Assembly: GCF_022539315.1 (NCBI RefSeq)
Contig: NC_066333.1
Location: forward strand, 14,013,501-14,077,500
DNA from: Serinus canaria
Taxonomy: Eukaryota; Chordata; Aves; Passeriformes; Fringillidae
DNA length: 64,000 nucleotides
Direction: 5' to 3'
This document shows positions 60,225 through 64,000 of this stretch, in pieces (the stretch's first letter is position 1; each line of letters starts with the position of its first letter). Under the pieces are notes generated by a model, which saw nothing but the letters and a program-made list of their open reading frames with translations, ran no database searches and was not told where the DNA came from. The position numbers were made by a program, and so were the translations under genes.

Positions 60225-60870
60225 GGCTGGCACGGCTCTGCGGGCTGGGAGCCGCGATGGCGTGGGCGCAGGAAGGTGACGCTGCGGCCCCGGGCAGGTG
60301 CGGGTGTCACCGCGCAGATGTGTCTGTCCCTGAGCTCTCCTCGGGGCTTTCCAGGGAGGCTCCGGGAGCTGCCCGCATGAATCACGGGCTGGCTGGCTGG
60401 GAAAGGAGGAAAAACGCGGCGATGATGGGGGACAGGGGGTGGGGGAAGGCTGCAGCGGCCCCCGGAGGGAGCCGGGGCTGTGCTGGAAACAGCTGCCTGC
60501 GGGACGGGTCGCGCTAATTTAGGGGTGGGACTGGCCGGACACCCCGGCTCCGCACGCCGCCGCAGCCACCAGCCCGTATCCTGTCTCCCGCAGCCATCCC
60601 GGAGGGAGGCGAGGGGCAAGGGTAAGAATAGCTCGGCCGTGCTTCCCGGCGCCCGGCTCCGTGGCCAGGGATTTCCTGAGCAGGGCGGTGCCCGCGGCCG
60701 CCGGGGATGCGGCGCCTGCCCGTGCACCGGCGGCTCCGGGTGCCCGCGCCATCCCTGCAGCTCCGGCCGGGAAATCGCATCTCCTCTGCCCCGTCCCAAC
60801 CGAGTGCTGCCGGTGAGCAGCTGCAGGTGCCGTGCCGGCCATTTCCGCGGTAGCCAGAGCACACGGCGGG
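60225..60870. promoter_or_regulatory. Orphan CpG island
   Basis: This is the largest CpG-dense patch in the desert. I could not assign a conserved exon to it. It may mark a non-coding transcript start or an upstream SNAI1-related regulatory island. Confidence 0.45.
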
Positions 60871-62979
60871 CTGGGAAGGGGATCCAGACTGGGGAGCCTT
60901 GCCGCCGTTCCAGGTCCGAGCCTTTTCAGCTCGGGGAAGGGCCCCTTCAAGACGGAGAAACAGGGACGTTCAAAACCAGACTGGTGACAGCCATCAGAAA
61001 CACCCTGCCAGAAACACCCTGCCAGGAACACACGATGTTTCCCTGTTCACTTTTCCCCAGAGATGCTCCAGCGTGGGTGAAAACAAACCAAAGACAAGTT
61101 GGGGGGCTTTTACTTCTGCAGCTGAGAGATGCAGCAGCCCATGCCCTCGCCCTGCCCTTCCCCTGCAGAAAGCCCATGCTATCCTGCCCTGCTTTGCAGA
61201 GGAGTGGCCGCTGCAGCCCGCAGAGCCCCGCAGAGCCAAGGCCTTTGTGTGAGAAGGAGCGGGCTCCCGCCGCTTCCTCCGCCCCGCTGCTGGGACCCAC
61301 CGCGTCCCCCGGGCCCCGAGCTGGCCCGGGCAGGAAACAGGTGGGATAAATATTTGTGCACACCAGAGTGAGATTTCCCTTGAAGGCCGTGCAATGTGTT
61401 TCCTTCGCCGTGGTGTCAGTGGGAAGGTAACAGCCAGCACAGCAGCAGGTGCTGCCAGGGAGGTGTGGGACCCGTGCTGCCACCTTCCCTGGGAAAGTGA
61501 GCCCGGTACTCTTACTTCATCCCAAAGACAGGCTCAGGAAGCTGCTGGGGGCTGCAGGAAAAGCAATCCTGGAAAAACCTAGGCATTTAACTGCTGTGGC
61601 TCAAACCCAAGGCCTGTGGGAGGGAGCCCTGCAGGGTAGGAGCCAGCACACCCCACCCAGGAGAGCCAGAGGGCTGTGGGATCAGCACAACAGCTCCCAT
61701 GCTGCTGGGACAGAGCAAAGCCTGTTACAGGCCCAGTGTGACATTCCCAGAGATCTGTGCCTGCCCTTGGCAAGGCTGGTTAAGAAAACCACAGAGGGCC
61801 CCGTGCCCCTGCAGCACTGCGGGCACAGCCCCAGCACAGCCTATGCCCACCCCAGGGCCAGAGCAGAGGGACAGAGGGACGTGCTGGCAGCACCCCAGGG
61901 CGGGCAGCACGCAGGAGGTGTTGGCAATGCAGGAGCAGATGTTACCAATTCCTGATGTGGCTGTTCCCCTGGGATGTACCCTGCCTGCTGGGAGGGACCA
62001 GGGTGTGTGAGCACAAGGGAGCAGATGGCTCTGGTGCCTCCTGACACCAAAGGGTTGCTGGAAACAATGTGCTGGTGGGGCTGGAGCAGAAGCTCTTGCT
62101 CTCCTCTTGGAGAAGGGTGGTCAGGATCTGATTTGCTGAGCCCATCAGCACCAGTGATGCTGGTGAAGGAGGGGCAAGAGCACTGCAAACCCTCTGTGGT
62201 GGGAGCCTTCAGCTACAGTGCCCAACTGCACTGGGGGAGGAGTAGATTCAGAGGTGTATCTTTATCTAGAACCCAAACTGAACAAGTCTGAGGCCTCAAA
62301 CTTCATCTGGTTCATTTCAGAGTTGGTCAGTGAGAAAGGAGTGGGAATTTTCTCTCTAAATCAGTGGGCGAGGAGAGCTGGGGCAGCACAGGATGCAGAG
62401 GCCTCTGAGCTAACACGCACTCCTTACAGCCCCAGCATCTGCTCTCTGACCTCTTGAGCTCGGATTGCTGGCGAGCCCGCTGTGGCTCCTTCCCCCTCCG
62501 GGATTTCCTGCTCCTCCTGCCTGCAGAGCTCCCTGGCCCAGGAGCAGGTGGGCACCCGCTCCCCCCACAGCGCTCCAGTAGCTGAGCCGGTGCTTTGGGG
62601 GCTGGAGGGTGGGGACAGGCTCTGCAAACCAACAGGTTTCACAATAGTTTGCTCAAGGGCTCGTGACTTACGGCTCAGGTGCTCCAGGCGGGCGGGAGCA
62701 GCCCTGTCCTGCTGCCCACAGCAGCCCGGCCTGGCCTGGGGGGACAGCCCTGCACCCCGTGGGGCACAGCTGCTCCAGGAACCCTGCAGGAGGCTGAGCC
62801 CCCACCGTGCCCTCGGCCCTGGCTGCTCACACCCTGTCGGAGCCAGCAGCATCCCCGGGGCAGCCGCTCACGCTGCCCAGAGCGGAGATCCACCAGAAAC
62901 CAGCGCGGCCAACTCCATCCTTTCCCCTCCTCTGACTCTTCCCTTTTTTCCTCCCTCTGCTTCCCCCCTTCCCCCAAAA

Positions 62980-63310
62980 GCTCTTTGTCTGCAGGCTCTG
63001 CGGAGGAAGCAGACCTTCTGAAAATAAACTCTCCCTGCTTTGATCTGGTTTATGGGCACGCACTGTTTATAGCTCCGTGTGTACGACTTGACACCTTCCC
63101 ACCTGCGGCCCCAGCAACTGCTTCTTATCACAGCCACTTTGGATATTAACAGGGCGGCAGGGAGGGGGATCTGGAGGTCCCCAAGGGCCCCCCCACACCC
63201 CACTGCCGCTCCCCCTCCCCAGGCAGGAGGGAGACAGGCTGGTGTCTCCCTGCATGTGATAATTGCATCAGCCCATGTTTATTGGGATGTTTATCTCTGC
63301 CAGCAAAGGT
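62980..63310. promoter_or_regulatory. Candidate enhancer with TCF/LEF and GATA sites
   Basis: CTTTGATCT (63038-63046), the complement of AGATCAAAG, is a consensus TCF/LEF site. TGTTTATA, CTTATCA, TGATAA and TTTATCT motifs follow. Confidence 0.4.
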
Positions 63311-63844
63311 GGGAAGGTCCTCATAGGTTGGATCCATCCCCTCCCCACAGGAATTAGCTCCTTTGACCTGTCCCTCTGCACAGCCCAGGACACCACTGGG
63401 TCCCATGCCTGTGGTCTGACCTGGTGTGTGTACACTTGTGGGCAGTGGGGGCAAGAAAGGCCTGGAGAGACCCAAATCTGCTCTGTTCTGACCTGCTGAG
63501 GTGGATATGAAAGCAGGTGTCACTCACCTGGTTGTGGGACTGGGGCCAATGAAGGCACCACAGCCTGGCCACGGTCAGCACTGGAGCACCCAGGTTCCCA
63601 GTGGGTCTGTCACCGTGGGAAGGGTCTGGGGGGACAAGCTCAAGGCATGGGGGGCTTTGTTTCAGCTCACCACAGACCCAGGGTTTCAGTCAGTGCCCGT
63701 CCTGCTGCCATGCTGTGGCACAGTGGGGACACCAGGGCCAGCCCCGAGCCTGCTGTGCAGCCCTGCAGGGAGGACAGGCACTGCTGCCTGCTCCACCGAG
63801 CCTTCTGCTGCCACACAACTGCTGGAAAGGGCCCAAGATGTTGC

Positions 63845-63865
63845 AATAAAATGTCTGTTAATAAA
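63845..63865 (+). terminator. Paired poly(A) signals of unknown transcript
   Basis: AATAAA at 63845-63850 and again at 63860-63865. They could end a plus-strand non-coding transcript, but no upstream exon is identified. Confidence 0.25.
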
Positions 63866-64000
63866 CAATGTCAAGTCTAGGCTGCACTTACAATCATCTT
63901 TTATCCAGGCTGGCCCTCAAAACATGTGCCACAGGGCACCTCTGCTGCTAACACGAGGAGCCCCAGCAGGTCCCTGGGATCCCTGCTCTGCTCCGCTCCC

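Larger units (their letters stand above)
38236..64000. other. Gene desert downstream of UBE2V1
   Basis: Across almost 26 kb I find no conserved coding exon on either strand. In human the neighbour on this side is SNAI1, convergent with UBE2V1, and no zinc-finger or SNAG coding sequence is present here. SNAI1 is therefore probably beyond the right edge. The interval has average to high GC with AT-rich islands, orphan CpG-rich patches, one LTR and several tandem repeats, listed separately. Confidence 0.7.

Noticed and set aside
60480..61349. 289-codon frame in the right-hand CpG island
   Set aside because: GC-driven open frame without domain or conserved motif. The island is reported as an orphan CpG island instead.
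63300..64000. Possible SNAI1 3' end on the minus strand (AATAAA complement at about 63280)
   Set aside because: No zinc-finger coding sequence is found upstream of it in the window, so it cannot be tied to SNAI1.

Overview
This window is nuclear DNA from a vertebrate, most likely a bird. It carries one clear syntenic block that is also found on human chromosome 20q13: CEBPB (minus strand, cut by the left edge), then PEDS1/TMEM189 (also called Kua) and UBE2V1 (both plus strand). The avian assignment is an inference. It rests on the C/EBP-beta N-terminus, the compact introns in GC-rich DNA, and ERVL-like solo LTRs with 5-bp target duplications. Another sauropsid cannot be excluded.

Layout. Positions 1-333 (minus) encode the first 111 residues of C/EBP-beta, including the LAP* and LAP start codons and a conserved 9-codon uORF between them. 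A TATA box and a CRE-like site lie upstream near 616-657. From 0.7 to 5.7 kb I see no gene. A CpG island at 5.75-7.65 kb holds CTCF-like motifs, three evenly spaced inverted CCAAT boxes and exon 1 of PEDS1. The six coding exons of PEDS1 (7229-20689) splice into a 272-residue plasmanylethanolamine desaturase with intact histidine boxes. After 3.7 kb that includes a minisatellite, a second CpG island carries the UBE2V1 promoter (ETS, CRE, YY1-like sites). UBE2V1 has four coding exons (24431-36573) giving a 147-residue catalytically inactive E2 variant. Its first intron contains a sense solo LTR. The splice phases of PEDS1 exon 5 and UBE2V1 exon 2 match, so the Kua-UEV read-through known in mammals would be in frame here (372 residues).

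From about 38.2 kb to the right edge (about 26 kb) I find no protein-coding gene. In human the next gene on this side is SNAI1, convergent with UBE2V1, so this interval probably holds distal SNAI1 (or CEBPB) regulatory DNA. It contains orphan CpG-rich patches (48.1, 55.1, 60.2 kb), several AT-rich islands with clustered transcription factor motifs that look like enhancers, a second solo LTR in the opposite orientation, and a set of minisatellites and microsatellites. Many long open frames in this GC-rich or repetitive DNA are by-products of composition or of repeat units divisible by three, and I have not called them genes.

How the genes relate. CEBPB and PEDS1 are divergent, with starts 6.9 kb apart and CTCF-like sites between them. 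PEDS1 and UBE2V1 are in tandem and can be co-transcribed. Their products act in separate processes: ether-lipid desaturation in the ER, and K63-linked ubiquitin chain formation with UBE2N. No new enzymatic or defence system is evident. The most interesting items are the translational control uORF, the fusion-compatible gene pair, the LTR pair with its expanding GATA-motif repeat, and the motif-dense desert.
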